This document shows positions 35,256 through 44,069 of a stretch of DNA of 64,000 nucleotides, piece after piece. The first letter of the stretch is position 1. Every line of letters begins with the position of its first letter. The position numbers and the translations under genes are program-made. The DNA is from Rhodospirillaceae bacterium (GTDB lineage Bacteria > Pseudomonadota > Alphaproteobacteria > GCA-2731375): the NCBI GenBank assembly GCA_018701215.1, contig JABIWH010000005.1, positions 124,001-188,000 on the forward strand, written 5' to 3'. The notes under the pieces were generated by a model, which was not told the origin of the DNA, searched no databases, and saw nothing but the letters and a program-made list of their open reading frames with translations.

Positions 35256-36236
35256 ATGACAAAGCCTAGCAGCACAAGCCAGCGGCGCACCGAGGGACGT
35301 GGCCTGGTTTATGATTCGATCATAGATACCATCGGCAACACACCATTGGTGCGCCTCTCGCGTTTGCAAAATGATGCCGGCGTCAAGGCGGAGATCCTGG
35401 CCAAACTGGAATTCTTCAACCCCTTGGCCTCGGTCAAGGATCGCATCGGCGTGGCGATGATCGAAGCCTTGGAAGCAGCCGGCAAAATCGGCCCCGAAAC
35501 GGTTCTGGTCGAACCGACCTCGGGCAATACGGGCATCGCCCTGGCCTTCGTCGCCGCCGCCAAGGGTTATCGTGTGGTCCTGACAATGCCCGATTCAATG
35601 TCTGTCGAGCGTCGGCGAATGCTGTCCCTATTGGGCGCGGAGCTGGTCCTGACACCTGCCGAGGATGGCATCAATGGCGCCATCAAGCGAGCCGAGGAAC
35701 TGGTTGCCAGCATGCCCGACGCAGTCATCCCACAACAGTTCGAACATCCCGCCAATCCAGATATTCACCGCCATACCACGGCAGAGGAAATCTGGAACGA
35801 CACCGATGGCGGGGTGGATATCGTGGTTGCCGGCGTCGGTACCGGGGGCACCATCACCGGCGTTGGCGAAACCCTGAAAAACCGCAAGCCGGGCCTGTTG
35901 ATGATCGCGGTCGAGCCCGAGGACAGCCCCGTGCTGTCAGGCGGTGATGCGGGGCCCCATAAAATTCAAGGTATCGGCGCGGGCATCATTCCCGCCGTAC
36001 TGAACCGTGATATCTTGGACGAAGTCCTGACCATCGGCAACGAAACCGCCTTTGAAACCGCCCGCCGCGTGGCCGCGCTAGAGGGCTTGCCGGTGGGAAT
36101 TTCATCAGGCGCGGCCCTGGCGGCGGCGCTGGAAGTGGCGGAGCGGCCCGAGAATGACGGCAAGACCATCGTGGTGATCATCCCGTCATTTGCCGAACGC
36201 TATCTGTCGACAGCGCTGTTCGAGGGCATGGCATGA
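35256..36236 (+). CDS. cysK: Cysteine synthase A
   Basis: CysK makes cysteine from O-acetylserine and sulfide with PLP. The 326-residue enzyme has the PLP lysine in NPLASVKDRIG near residue 60, the substrate loop EPTSGNTGIALAF near 87-99, the phosphate-binding GVGTGGTITG near 197-206 and GISSGAALAAALEVA near 285 (core SSGAALAA). An N-terminal extension of about 15 residues (SSTSQRRTEG) precedes the usual start. It overlaps moeB by four bases (ATGA), tying cysteine supply to sulfur-carrier activation. Confidence 0.94.
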   Translation: MTKPSSTSQRRTEGRGLVYDSIIDTIGNTPLVRLSRLQNDAGVKAEILAKLEFFNPLASVKDRIGVAMIEALEAAGKIGPETVLVEPTSGNTGIALAFVAAAKGYRVVLTMPDSMSVERRRMLSLLGAELVLTPAEDGINGAIKRAEELVASMPDAVIPQQFEHPANPDIHRHTTAEEIWNDTDGGVDIVVAGVGTGGTITGVGETLKNRKPGLLMIAVEPEDSPVLSGGDAGPHKIQGIGAGIIPAVLNRDILDEVLTIGNETAFETARRVAALEGLPVGISSGAALAAALEVAERPENDGKTIVVIIPSFAERYLSTALFEGMA

Positions 36237-37027
36237 CGGCGCTGCAAGAGGAACAGATCCAGCGCTACGCCCGCCACATTGTGCTGCGGGAAGTGGGCGG
36301 CATCGGCCAGTCCAAGCTTTTGGCGGCCAAGGTTCTGCTGATCGGCGCGGGCGGCCTGGGCTCGCCGCTGTTGATGTATCTCGCCGCCGCCGGTGTCGGC
36401 ACCATCGGTGTGGTGGATGATGACGTGGTTTCACTGTCAAACCTGCAACGCCAGATCGCCCATGGGACCGCCGATATCGGCCGGGCCAAGGTGGACAGTG
36501 CGCGCGAGAAGGCTAATGAGCTAAACCCGGACGTCACCTTCGTGCCCCATCAGACCCGTCTGAACGCCGGCAACGTCATGGCGCTGCTGGCGGATTATGA
36601 CATCATCGCCGACGGCTCGGATAATTTCGATACCCGGTTCCTGCTTAATGATGCCTGTTATTTCGCTAAGAAAACCCTGGTCTCGGCCGCCGTGCTGCAG
36701 TTCGATGGCCAACTTTCCACCTACAAGGCCCATCTTGGGGCGCCGCATCCCTGCTATCGCTGCATTTTTCCCGAACCGCCCCCCGAAGGCGCCGTGCCGT
36801 CATGTGCCACGGGCGGCGTGTTGGGCGCCATGGCCGGGATCATGGGCACCATGCAGGCGACGGAGGTGCTGAAGGAAATTCTCGATATCGGCCAAAGCAT
36901 GTCGGGCCGGCTGTTGATCCATGATGGCCTGGCCAGCGTAGCGCGCACCATCGGGGTCAAGCCCGACCCCAACTGCGCGCTGTGCGGCGAGACGCCACGT
37001 ATCACGGATCTAGGCGGCCACCATTAG
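36233..37027 (+). CDS. moeB: MoeB/ThiF/HesA family sulfur-carrier adenylyltransferase
   Basis: E1-like enzymes of this family adenylate the C-terminal glycine of MoaD or ThiS. The 264-residue protein has the nucleotide loop LLIGAGGLGSPLLMYLAAAGVG (core GAGGLGSPLL) near residues 36-50, the Arg-finger-like DDDVVSLSNLQRQIAH near 63-78, DNFDTRFLLNDAC near 125 and two zinc CxxC motifs (CYRC near 178, CALC near 250). Whether it serves molybdopterin or thiamine cannot be settled from sequence alone. Its TAG stop is formed at the edge of the repeat element at 37024. Confidence 0.92.
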   Translation: MTALQEEQIQRYARHIVLREVGGIGQSKLLAAKVLLIGAGGLGSPLLMYLAAAGVGTIGVVDDDVVSLSNLQRQIAHGTADIGRAKVDSAREKANELNPDVTFVPHQTRLNAGNVMALLADYDIIADGSDNFDTRFLLNDACYFAKKTLVSAAVLQFDGQLSTYKAHLGAPHPCYRCIFPEPPPEGAVPSCATGGVLGAMAGIMGTMQATEVLKEILDIGQSMSGRLLIHDGLASVARTIGVKPDPNCALCGETPRITDLGGHH

Positions 37028-37140
37028 AGCATGTTTCTTTGAAACATGCTCAAACTCTTAAGAAAAGCGCAATTGAATCAATAGGCTAAGTCGCGCCAAA
37101 CAAGTCTTGGGCGACCCTGGTTAATTGAAAATTGCTCTAA
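37024..37140. mobile_element. 117-bp palindromic MITE-like element with TTAGAGCA ends
   Basis: The gap between the convergent moeB and nucleoside hydrolase genes is bounded by inverted TTAGAGCA (37024-37031) and TGCTCTAA (37133-37140). Next to the left end is a perfect hairpin with 11-base arms, GAGCATGTTTC / GAAACATGCTC (37027-37051, loop TTT). The TAG inside each terminal repeat serves as the stop codon of the gene that reads into it. The interior is AT-richer than its neighbours and holds no gene. It is a non-autonomous repeat by appearance; dispersal in the genome is not shown by this window. Confidence 0.6.
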
Positions 37141-38045
37141 GGCAGCCGGGCCAACCGTTCGCACAACAGGTCGAAGAAACCGTCGGCGTCAATCTTGTCA
37201 AGCACCAGAGCATTCGTGATCCCAATCTCGGTAGGATCGCCAACAACACTCTGACCGATCCGTTCGGCATCGTTGATTTCGATATCGACCAAGGCCTGAT
37301 GGCCGGAAAACAACTCCGGCTGCAACAGGTAGGCAATGACACAAGGATCGTGCATGGCGGTATCGCCCCGGCCATAAACCGTCAACATCTGTTGGGCGGC
37401 TTTTGCGGCCCTGGTGCCCACAGCGGCGATCTGGGCTACCCGTGCCGCGGTGATGGGCACCTGGCGGGTCAGGTTCAGGCCGAGCATGACCAAGTCAGCG
37501 CCCGAGAGGAAGACCAGGCGCGCGGCGTGCGGATCAACAAAAAAATTGAACTCCGCATACGCGGTAACGTTGCCCCGCTCCGACGAACCGCCCATCAGCA
37601 CCACCCGGCGGGCGTCGCCAAGCACGTTCTTCTGATTGCAGATCGCCAGACCCGGATTGGTCAACGGTCCCAGGCAGCACAGGGTAATCTCGCCCGGCCG
37701 GGCCGCCAGGCTTTCATTCAGATAGGTAACACCGTTGACCGACGCCAGGGGCGCGGTGGGCTCCGGCAGGGCGGCACCGCCGATGCCGTCACTGCCATGC
37801 ACATCCGTGGTATGCAAATCGATCAGCATGGGAGACGCGGAGCCGGCATGCACCGGCACCTCTTCCCGCCCTGCCAGCGCCAAGATCCGTTGGGCATTGT
37901 ATTGCGTCTTGGCCAGGGCGACATTACCACCAACCGCGGTGACGCCAAGGACCTCAAGTTCATCCGGGCTGGCCAGGGCCAGCAATAGCGCCAGGGCATC
38001 ATCAACGCCTGGATCGCAGTCGATGATGATGGGGATGCGGGCCAT
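37137..38045 (-). CDS. Inosine-uridine preferring nucleoside hydrolase family protein
   Basis: A 302-residue nucleoside hydrolase that splits N-glycosidic bonds of ribonucleosides for salvage. The calcium-binding N-terminus IIIDCDPGVDDALALLLAL (core DCDPGVDDA, residues ~9-17) is diagnostic. Other family features are TAVGGNVAL, VVLMGGSSERGNVTAYAEFNFFVDP (core MGGSSERGNVTAYAEFN) and the late HDPCVIAYLLQPELF with the active-site His region near 240. Its last codon and stop lie in the right end of the repeat element. It is followed upstream on the same strand by a 2-hydroxyacid dehydrogenase gene 14 bases away. Confidence 0.92.
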   Translation of the reverse strand: MARIPIIIDCDPGVDDALALLLALASPDELEVLGVTAVGGNVALAKTQYNAQRILALAGREEVPVHAGSASPMLIDLHTTDVHGSDGIGGAALPEPTAPLASVNGVTYLNESLAARPGEITLCCLGPLTNPGLAICNQKNVLGDARRVVLMGGSSERGNVTAYAEFNFFVDPHAARLVFLSGADLVMLGLNLTRQVPITAARVAQIAAVGTRAAKAAQQMLTVYGRGDTAMHDPCVIAYLLQPELFSGHQALVDIEINDAERIGQSVVGDPTEIGITNALVLDKIDADGFFDLLCERLARLP

Positions 38046-38059
38046 GCGGTTTGGGGCCG

Positions 38060-39055
38060 CTAGGCGGGAAGCAGCGACTCGTCGATGATGCGGTCAGGCG
38101 GTTTGTGGCCGTCAACGAAGGTGCGGATGTTGATTAGCACTTTTTCGCCCATATTGATCCGCCCCTCGATGGTGGCGGAACCCATGTGAGGCAGCAGGAC
38201 AACGTTGTCCATTTCCAGCAGCTTCTTGTTGACGGCGGGTTCATGCTCAAAGACATCCAAACCGGCGCCGGCGATCCGGCCCTCCTGCAGCAGGCGGACC
38301 ATGGCATCCTCGTCAATGACCTCGCCCCGCGCCGTATTGACGATATAGCATTGCGGTTGCAGCAACTGCAGCCGCCGGGCCGAGAGCAGATGATAGGTCG
38401 CCGGGGTGTGCGGACAATTGACCGAAATGATGTCCATCCGCGACAACATCTGGTCCAAGCTTTCCCAATACGTTGCCTCCAGCTCCGCTTCCATGGCGGC
38501 ATCCACCCGATGGCGGTTATGGTAGTGGATCGACAGGCCAAAGGCGCGGGCGCGCCGGGCCACGGCGGTACCTATACGGCCCATGCCGATAATGCCCAGA
38601 CGTTTGCCCCAAATTCGATGACCCAGCATCCAGGTTGGACCCCAGCCGTGCCAGTCGCCAGCACGCAGGATGCGCTCCCCCTCGGCCACGCGCCGGGGCA
38701 CGGACAGCATCAGGGCCATGGTCATGTCCGCCGTATCCTCGGTCAGGACACCCGGGGTGTTGGTCACCATGATGCCCCGTTCCCGGGCCGCGTTATGATC
38801 GATGTGATCCCAGCCGGTCCCGAACGAGGCGATCAGGCGTAACCGCTCACCCGCATTGGCGATGACATCAGCATCGATTTTGTCCGTGACCGTGGGCACC
38901 AGAACGTCGGCGAACTTTACCGCCGCGATCAGGTCTTCATGGCTCATGGGATCGTCGGTCACGTTTAGACGGGTGTCAAACAGCTCCATCATCCGCGTTT
39001 CCGTCACATCCGGCAATTTGCGGGTCACGATAACCAGGGGTTTGTTTTGCGACAT
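38060..39055 (-). CDS. D-2-hydroxyacid dehydrogenase (glyoxylate/hydroxypyruvate reductase type)
   Basis: A 331-residue NAD(P)-dependent dehydrogenase. The Rossmann motif GIIGMGRIGTAVARRARAFG (core GMGRIGTAVARRA) lies near residues 153-168. The catalytic Arg is in NTARGEVIDE near 240, Glu in DVFEHEP near 272 and His in LLPHMGSAT near 290. The fold and length match GyaR/glyoxylate reductase. It is upstream of and close to the nucleoside hydrolase on the same strand, so they may be co-transcribed; no pathway link is obvious. Confidence 0.92.
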   Translation of the reverse strand: MSQNKPLVIVTRKLPDVTETRMMELFDTRLNVTDDPMSHEDLIAAVKFADVLVPTVTDKIDADVIANAGERLRLIASFGTGWDHIDHNAARERGIMVTNTPGVLTEDTADMTMALMLSVPRRVAEGERILRAGDWHGWGPTWMLGHRIWGKRLGIIGMGRIGTAVARRARAFGLSIHYHNRHRVDAAMEAELEATYWESLDQMLSRMDIISVNCPHTPATYHLLSARRLQLLQPQCYIVNTARGEVIDEDAMVRLLQEGRIAGAGLDVFEHEPAVNKKLLEMDNVVLLPHMGSATIEGRINMGEKVLINIRTFVDGHKPPDRIIDESLLPA

Positions 39056-39205
39056 GAAAATATCTCACGCAGGCATGGTTGGGGCCGGAAATGGCCGAAA
39101 AAAATCTTGGCTGTACGTCTCTAGCAGACTGTACGCATTCCGACAAATGGGCAGGTGACGAATGCCTGCTTGACCTGTCGCTTACCACCTTGGCATAAGG
39201 TTGGG

Positions 39206-39730
39206 GTGAAGCCTATTTCTAGCATTTTTCTGGCCCTGACCATGGTGACCGCAACCATGGCACTGGCATCTGTCGGCACAGCCAAGCAGGCCGCGCCGGC
39301 GGCGCATGCCGGCTCGTCGGGATTGCCAACGCCGCGCTTCGTCTCGTTATCGGCGGAAATCGTCAATATGCGCGCTGGGCCCGGGGTGCGCTATCCCATC
39401 ACTTGGGTCTATCGCCGGGTTGGTGTGCCGTTGATGGTCATGGCGGAGTTTGATTATTGGCGCAAGGTCCGCGATGCCGATGGCACGGAAGGCTGGATGC
39501 ACCGCAGCCTGTTGAGCGGCCGGCGCATGGCGGTGCTGCGTACAGACGTTGGTGAACTTAGAAAAGCGCCCAAGGGCGATGCGCCGGTGATCCTGCGGGC
39601 CGAAGCAGGCGTGATGGGTAAATTGCTCGCCTGCCAAGGTGCCTGGTGCCAGATGGAGCTGAATGAAATGCGCGCCTGGCTGCCGCGCGCGGATATTTTT
39701 GGCGCCTTGCCCAACGAACAGTTTCAATGA
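39206..39730 (+). CDS. Exported SH3-domain protein
   Basis: A 174-residue precursor with a signal peptide (ISSIFLALTMVTATMALASV) and two bacterial SH3-like modules. The first has NMRAGPGVRYPITWVYRRVGVPLMV (core MRAGPGVRYPITWVY) and WRKVRDADGTEGWMHRSLLSG (core DGTEGWMHRSLLSG). The second, weaker module begins near LRTDVGELRKAP. Proteins of this kind (YgiM/YrvJ-like) are common in alphaproteobacteria and probably act at the cell wall. GTG 39206, with TAAGG just upstream, gives the signal peptide; the open frame from 39155 does not. It overlaps the next gene by four bases. Confidence 0.83.
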   Translation: MKPISSIFLALTMVTATMALASVGTAKQAAPAAHAGSSGLPTPRFVSLSAEIVNMRAGPGVRYPITWVYRRVGVPLMVMAEFDYWRKVRDADGTEGWMHRSLLSGRRMAVLRTDVGELRKAPKGDAPVILRAEAGVMGKLLACQGAWCQMELNEMRAWLPRADIFGALPNEQFQ

Positions 39731-40542
39731 TCCGCATCGCTGTCTTCATGCTTCTTGCCGTGCTGTTCTGGCGGACAGCGGCAGCCGAAACTGTGCGCTA
39801 TGTACGCTTCTCCGATCAGAACGGCAGCCATTACGGCATTCTGGAAGCCGATAAGGTTCATGCCATTAGCGATGCCCCCTATCGCCCGCATCGCCGCACC
39901 GGTGGCGTACGGAATATGGCGGACGTCACCTTGCTGGCCCCCGTGCTGCCGGGCAAGGTCATCGCCGTGGGTTTGAACTACCGCAGCCATGCCGGCATGA
40001 GCGGCGGCGCCCGGCCGGAACTGTTCGCCAAGCTACCCTCGGCCGTGGTCGGACCCAACCAGGCCATTGTGTTGCCATCTCATAGCCGCAGCGTCCATTA
40101 CGAAGGCGAAATGGTCGTTGTGATGGGCCGAAAAGCCCGCAATATTAGCACTGCAGATGCGCCTGATTACGTCTTTGGCATCACCGCCGGCAATGACGTT
40201 AGCGCCCGCGACTGGCAAGCCGGCGACCTGCAATGGCTGCGCGCCAAGGCGTCGGATACTTTCGCGCCTTTGGGGCCGGTCCTGGTGCGCGGCCTGAATT
40301 ACGCCGATCTGCGCCTGATCACGCGGGTCAATGGCCGGGTAGTGCAGGACGAGAGAACGGGAAATCTAATCCATGGCGTCGTCGCCATCATCAGCCATAT
40401 CAGCCGCAGCATTACCCTGAACCCGGGCGATGTGATCTATACGGGCACGCCGGGCCAGACCAGCGCCCTAAAAGCCGGCGATGTGGTCGAGGTGGAGATC
40501 GAAGGCGTCGGCGTACTGAAAAACCCGGTGCAGGCTGAGTAG
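39727..40542 (+). CDS. Fumarylacetoacetate hydrolase family protein with signal peptide
   Basis: A 271-residue FAH-fold protein related to 2-keto-4-pentenoate hydratases and acylpyruvases. The catalytic core is clear: VIAVGLNYRSHAGMSGG near residue 80, YEGEMVVVMGRKARNIS (core EGEMVVVMGRKA) with metal-binding Glu residues near 125, GNDVSARDWQ near 160 and GDVIYTGTPGQTSALKAGD (core YTGTPGQTSALK). Unusually it starts MIRIAVFMLLAVLFWRTAAAE, which reads as a Sec signal peptide. Its start overlaps the stop of the exported SH3 gene (ATGA), which agrees with export. The relatives are cytosolic. Confidence 0.87.
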   Translation: MIRIAVFMLLAVLFWRTAAAETVRYVRFSDQNGSHYGILEADKVHAISDAPYRPHRRTGGVRNMADVTLLAPVLPGKVIAVGLNYRSHAGMSGGARPELFAKLPSAVVGPNQAIVLPSHSRSVHYEGEMVVVMGRKARNISTADAPDYVFGITAGNDVSARDWQAGDLQWLRAKASDTFAPLGPVLVRGLNYADLRLITRVNGRVVQDERTGNLIHGVVAIISHISRSITLNPGDVIYTGTPGQTSALKAGDVVEVEIEGVGVLKNPVQAE

Positions 40543-40543
40543 G

Positions 40544-41839
40544 CTATTCTGCGGCCAGATCGAGCATGGTTGCCGCCAGGACCTGCACGCCCTGTTCAAA
40601 ATCCCCTAAATCCATCTTCTCGTGCGGATTGTGGCTGCCGTCATCGTTACGCACCAATAGCACCGCCGCCGGAATGCCGGCACGGGCAAAGATCGAGGCA
40701 TCATGGCCCACGGTGGCGAATTCGGTGGCGGGAATAGCCAAACTCTGGGCACTGGCAAGCAAACCCGCACGCAAGCCCGGATCAAGCGGCGTTGGCGACG
40801 AACCCACCGGGTCACCTAGAACAAAGCGGACCCGTCTGCGGCGCCCGATTTCTTCCGTCATGGCGGCGATGGCAGCCGCGAAACGGTCCTGGGACCGTTG
40901 CTCGGTACTGCCAAAGTTGAGGCTGAAATGGCACTCGCCGGGGACTTTGGTCAGGGCGTGGTTGGCGGGGTCGGTAAACAGCTTGCCAATGGTGAAAACC
41001 GCCGAGGGATCAACGCCGTCCTCAATCTCGTGCCACAACGCTTCCAGGCGTTGCAGCAATTCCGTGACCGCCAACACCGTGTCCTGGCGCAGGCGCCGCG
41101 GCGTCGCGGCGGAATGCTGGTAGGCGCCATAGCAAACCCCATCGCCGTAACGCAGATTGCCGCGCACCGCAGTGGCGATGCCCAGGGGTGCATCCTGTTC
41201 CATCAATAAGGGCCCCTGCTCAATATGCAGCTCCAGAAAAGCCTTGGTATTGGCCGGTTTGATTTCCGGCCCATCGGCGCGCCAGATATCATCCACCGCC
41301 AGGCCCTGGTCCGTCATATGATCGGCGATGGAGCGGCCGCTATCCAGGCGCACAAGAGCATCAAACTCGGCCCGATCCATATTGCCCACGGCCAGGCGCG
41401 CGCCGACATAGGCAATGCCGAACCAGACGCTTTCCTCACAGCGGGTGCCCATGGCGGTTAGATTGCAGCCCGGCACCATGCCCGCCCGGCGGATCGCGGC
41501 CAGGGCGGTCACGGCGGCGACGGCGCCAGCCAGGCCATCGAAATTACCGCCGCGCGCGACGGAGTCCAAATGCGAACCGCTAAGGATGCCCGGTGCGGTT
41601 TCATCCCGCCCCGCCAGCCTGGCGTAGGTGTTGCCGATGGCATCCATGCGGGTTGTCAGGCCATGCTCTTGCGCGGCCCCAAGCAGGATATCCGCCGCCG
41701 CCTGATCCTCGCTGCTCCAGGCCGGGCGGGTCACGCCTTCGAGGTCCCGGCTTGCGGCCCTGGCGCGATCGAATATATCCGCCGCCATGGGCATCAGATC
41801 CCTGACCGCATGGCGCAACGTTGGCCCGGCCACCGGCAT
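40544..41839 (-). CDS. M20-family Zn-dependent amidohydrolase (N-carbamoyl-amino acid/allantoate type)
   Basis: A 431-residue hydrolase of the allantoate amidohydrolase / N-carbamoyl-L-amino acid hydrolase group. Metal ligands can be placed: SGSHLDSVARGGNFDG (His90, Asp101), RCEES (Glu135/136), ELHIEQGPLL (His near 202) and late GHDASIFARAGIP with the last His near 380. It starts five bases after the neuC stop, so it is very probably the last gene of the neuB-neuC operon. A second enzyme of the same subfamily lies at 50309. The substrate may be an N-acyl or N-carbamoyl compound linked to the sugar genes; this is inference. Confidence 0.9.
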   Translation of the reverse strand: MPVAGPTLRHAVRDLMPMAADIFDRARAASRDLEGVTRPAWSSEDQAAADILLGAAQEHGLTTRMDAIGNTYARLAGRDETAPGILSGSHLDSVARGGNFDGLAGAVAAVTALAAIRRAGMVPGCNLTAMGTRCEESVWFGIAYVGARLAVGNMDRAEFDALVRLDSGRSIADHMTDQGLAVDDIWRADGPEIKPANTKAFLELHIEQGPLLMEQDAPLGIATAVRGNLRYGDGVCYGAYQHSAATPRRLRQDTVLAVTELLQRLEALWHEIEDGVDPSAVFTIGKLFTDPANHALTKVPGECHFSLNFGSTEQRSQDRFAAAIAAMTEEIGRRRRVRFVLGDPVGSSPTPLDPGLRAGLLASAQSLAIPATEFATVGHDASIFARAGIPAAVLLVRNDDGSHNPHEKMDLGDFEQGVQVLAATMLDLAAE

Positions 41840-41844
41840 CGCGC

Positions 41845-43011
41845 TTAGCTGTACGACAGGCGTTTTTGCACGCTGATTGGCGCGCCGGCCAGAATATCGG
41901 CGATCTGCCTTCCCGCGCTGCCGTCACCAAACAAGGCGGTTTTCGGGAACCGGCCATGGGCGATCTGTTGCCGCGCCATGGCCTCGATTTCAGCCCGGTC
42001 ATAGCCCGCATGCACCACGTTCTCGCCATGCTCCCGCCGTGCCTGGCGGGTGCCCACATCGACGGTCGGCGTGCCCAAAAAGGCGCCCTCGCGCAGACCG
42101 GAAGAGGAATTGCCGATCAGACAGGCGGCATTGGCGATCAGGCGGGCATAATCCTCGGGCGTGAAGTTGCGGTAGAAATGCAGCTTGCCGTCGCCATTGA
42201 TCTCGCGATGCATGCGTAGCCCCTTGGAGACATCGTCGGAGCCCGCATCCACATTCGGCCACAGCCAGGCGGTCTGCATATCCAAGGCCAGAACGGCGGC
42301 CAAGGTTTCCTGCACCTGTTCGAAACCCTGGCCGAACTCTGTGGTAACGGGATGTTGCAACACCACCAGATAAGGCTGGCTCGGATCCAGGGTGGCGCCA
42401 ACCCCTTTGTTGGAGCTGAATAGATCGGACGGCAGGGTAAGATCCAGATCGGCGATCAGATCAATCGCCGGACAGCCGGTCATATGCACCCGCTCGGCTT
42501 CCTCCCCCATGCGCAGCAGATAATTGCGCGCCAGTTCCGTGGCCGGAAAATGCACATGGGCCAATTTGGAGACCGCATGGCGCACGCTTTCATCAATGCT
42601 GCCCGTGACTTCGCCGCCCTGGGTATGGGCGACGGGAATATTCATATAGGACGCCGCAATGGCGGTGGCGATGGTCTCGAAGCGGTCGGCCACGGTCAGC
42701 ACCACGTCGGGGCGCAGGTTTTCGAACTGGGTCGATAGATCCATGATCGCCATGCCGGTGGATTTCGCCATGGTGGTCGGGTTTTCGCCTTCAACAATGG
42801 AATAGACCGTGGCCGAGGGCTCAAAACCATCGGCACGAATATTGTCCACCGCATGGCCAAATCGATAGAGCAGCGCCGAGGCGCCAACAATGGTTTGTAA
42901 TTCAAGATCAGGGTGATCCTGAACCGCCCGCATGACGGATTTAATGCGGCCATAATTGGCCCGGCTGTTGACCACGACGCAGATTTTACGCCGGGATTTG
43001 TTCCTACTCAT
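41845..43011 (-). CDS. neuC: UDP-GlcNAc 2-epimerase (hydrolysing), NeuC type
   Basis: NeuC-type enzymes release N-acetylmannosamine (or a dideoxy analogue) from the UDP sugar for nonulosonic acid synthesis. The 388-residue protein has the GT-B fold features KICVVVNSRANYGRI near residues 9-23, DVVLTVADRFET near 101, VAHTQGGEVTGSIDESVRH near 127 with the catalytic acidic and His residues (core GGEVTGSIDESVRH), and GNSSSGLREGAFLGTP near 305. The tail carries the RQARREHGENV loop typical of this group. It overlaps neuB by four bases. Confidence 0.9.
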   Translation of the reverse strand: MSRNKSRRKICVVVNSRANYGRIKSVMRAVQDHPDLELQTIVGASALLYRFGHAVDNIRADGFEPSATVYSIVEGENPTTMAKSTGMAIMDLSTQFENLRPDVVLTVADRFETIATAIAASYMNIPVAHTQGGEVTGSIDESVRHAVSKLAHVHFPATELARNYLLRMGEEAERVHMTGCPAIDLIADLDLTLPSDLFSSNKGVGATLDPSQPYLVVLQHPVTTEFGQGFEQVQETLAAVLALDMQTAWLWPNVDAGSDDVSKGLRMHREINGDGKLHFYRNFTPEDYARLIANAACLIGNSSSGLREGAFLGTPTVDVGTRQARREHGENVVHAGYDRAEIEAMARQQIAHGRFPKTALFGDGSAGRQIADILAGAPISVQKRLSYS

Positions 43012-44069
43012 TGCAGATCCTCTGGACGCAGCAAACGGTCGGCGGCCACATCGCGGGCCAAAGTGCGGCCCAGCATTTCATCCAACCTGGTGGCGGCGAT
43101 ACCGGTACCAGGTTTTTTGGCGGTCAGCATATCCGCCGCCAACACGGTGCCCTTGGCAAGCGCGCGGGTGGGCGCGAGGCTTTTGGTGAACAACCCGCGC
43201 ATGGTTTCCATTTCATCGGCGACCAAGTCCTTGTCCACCGGATTGGCGTCCATTTGGGCAAAGGCGGCACGGGCGTCGGCGACCTGGCGGAACTGGTCAA
43301 AGGTCAATGATGCGGGTACGTCGGGGCCGAACAGGCCCCGGTCAAAGGTGACATGCACCTCGATCATATCGACGCCGCGGGCCAGGGCGGCCAGGCTGGG
43401 AAACGGGCTGCCGCTGTGGTCGGATAAACCAGCCGGGCAGCCGTGAGTTTCGCGCAATTCATCAATCACGTTCAGGCCGACCGCATCCAGCGGCGTGGGA
43501 TAGCGCGAGGTACATTGAAAAAGCGCCAGATCGACGCCCAGGGCGCGGATGCCGGCGGCGCTTTCGGCAATCTCGGCCCAGCGGCTCATCCCCGTGGAGA
43601 GCAATATGGGCCGGCCCGTCGCCGCCATGGCCGCCATTAGATCGGTTGATTTGTATTCGCCGGAGCCGATCTTCCAGGCCGGATGGCCCAATTTGTCCAG
43701 CAGCTCCACCGCCGCGACGGAAAAGGCCGAGCTGAGAAATATTAGCCCTTTCTCGGCCGCATGTTTGGCCAGTCCCGCCCATTGCTCCGCCGTGAACTCC
43801 ATGCGCTGCCAATAGTCGTAGCGGGTGGCGTCCTGTTTAGAGAACTTGACCCGGAATTCTTCATCCAGCGTGGATTCCGCCGCCGCGATATGGGTCTGAA
43901 ACTTGATCGCATCGGCGCCGGCGGCGGCGGATGCATCAATGAAGGCATGCGCCGTGCCCAGGCTGCCTTCATGGGCCTGGCCGACCTCGGCGATCAACAG
44001 CGCCGGGGCGCCGTTACCCACCGCCCGGTCGCCGACCTTGATCCCCCTAACGGTTTTGGCGGCGCTCAT
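43008..44069 (-). CDS. neuB: N-acetylneuraminate synthase family protein (NeuB)
   Basis: NeuB-type synthases condense phosphoenolpyruvate with an N-acyl sugar to give a nonulosonic acid such as sialic, legionaminic or pseudaminic acid. The 353-residue protein has IAEVGQAHEGSLGTAHAFID (core EVGQAHEGSLGTA) near residue 28, KFQTHIAAAEST near 58, LSSAFS near 112, WKIGSGEYKSTDL near 132, STGMS near 155, GLSDHSGSPFPSL near 215 and a C-terminal SAF antifreeze-like domain (from about residue 295). The start ATG 44069 overlaps the M20 stop (ATGA). The exact sugar is not determinable. Confidence 0.9.
   Translation of the reverse strand: MSAAKTVRGIKVGDRAVGNGAPALLIAEVGQAHEGSLGTAHAFIDASAAAGADAIKFQTHIAAAESTLDEEFRVKFSKQDATRYDYWQRMEFTAEQWAGLAKHAAEKGLIFLSSAFSVAAVELLDKLGHPAWKIGSGEYKSTDLMAAMAATGRPILLSTGMSRWAEIAESAAGIRALGVDLALFQCTSRYPTPLDAVGLNVIDELRETHGCPAGLSDHSGSPFPSLAALARGVDMIEVHVTFDRGLFGPDVPASLTFDQFRQVADARAAFAQMDANPVDKDLVADEMETMRGLFTKSLAPTRALAKGTVLAADMLTAKKPGTGIAATRLDEMLGRTLARDVAADRLLRPEDLQ

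Noticed and set aside
37027..37051. A simple rho-independent terminator after moeB.
   Set aside because: The hairpin is perfect but no T-run follows on either strand, and it is part of a larger element with matching ends.
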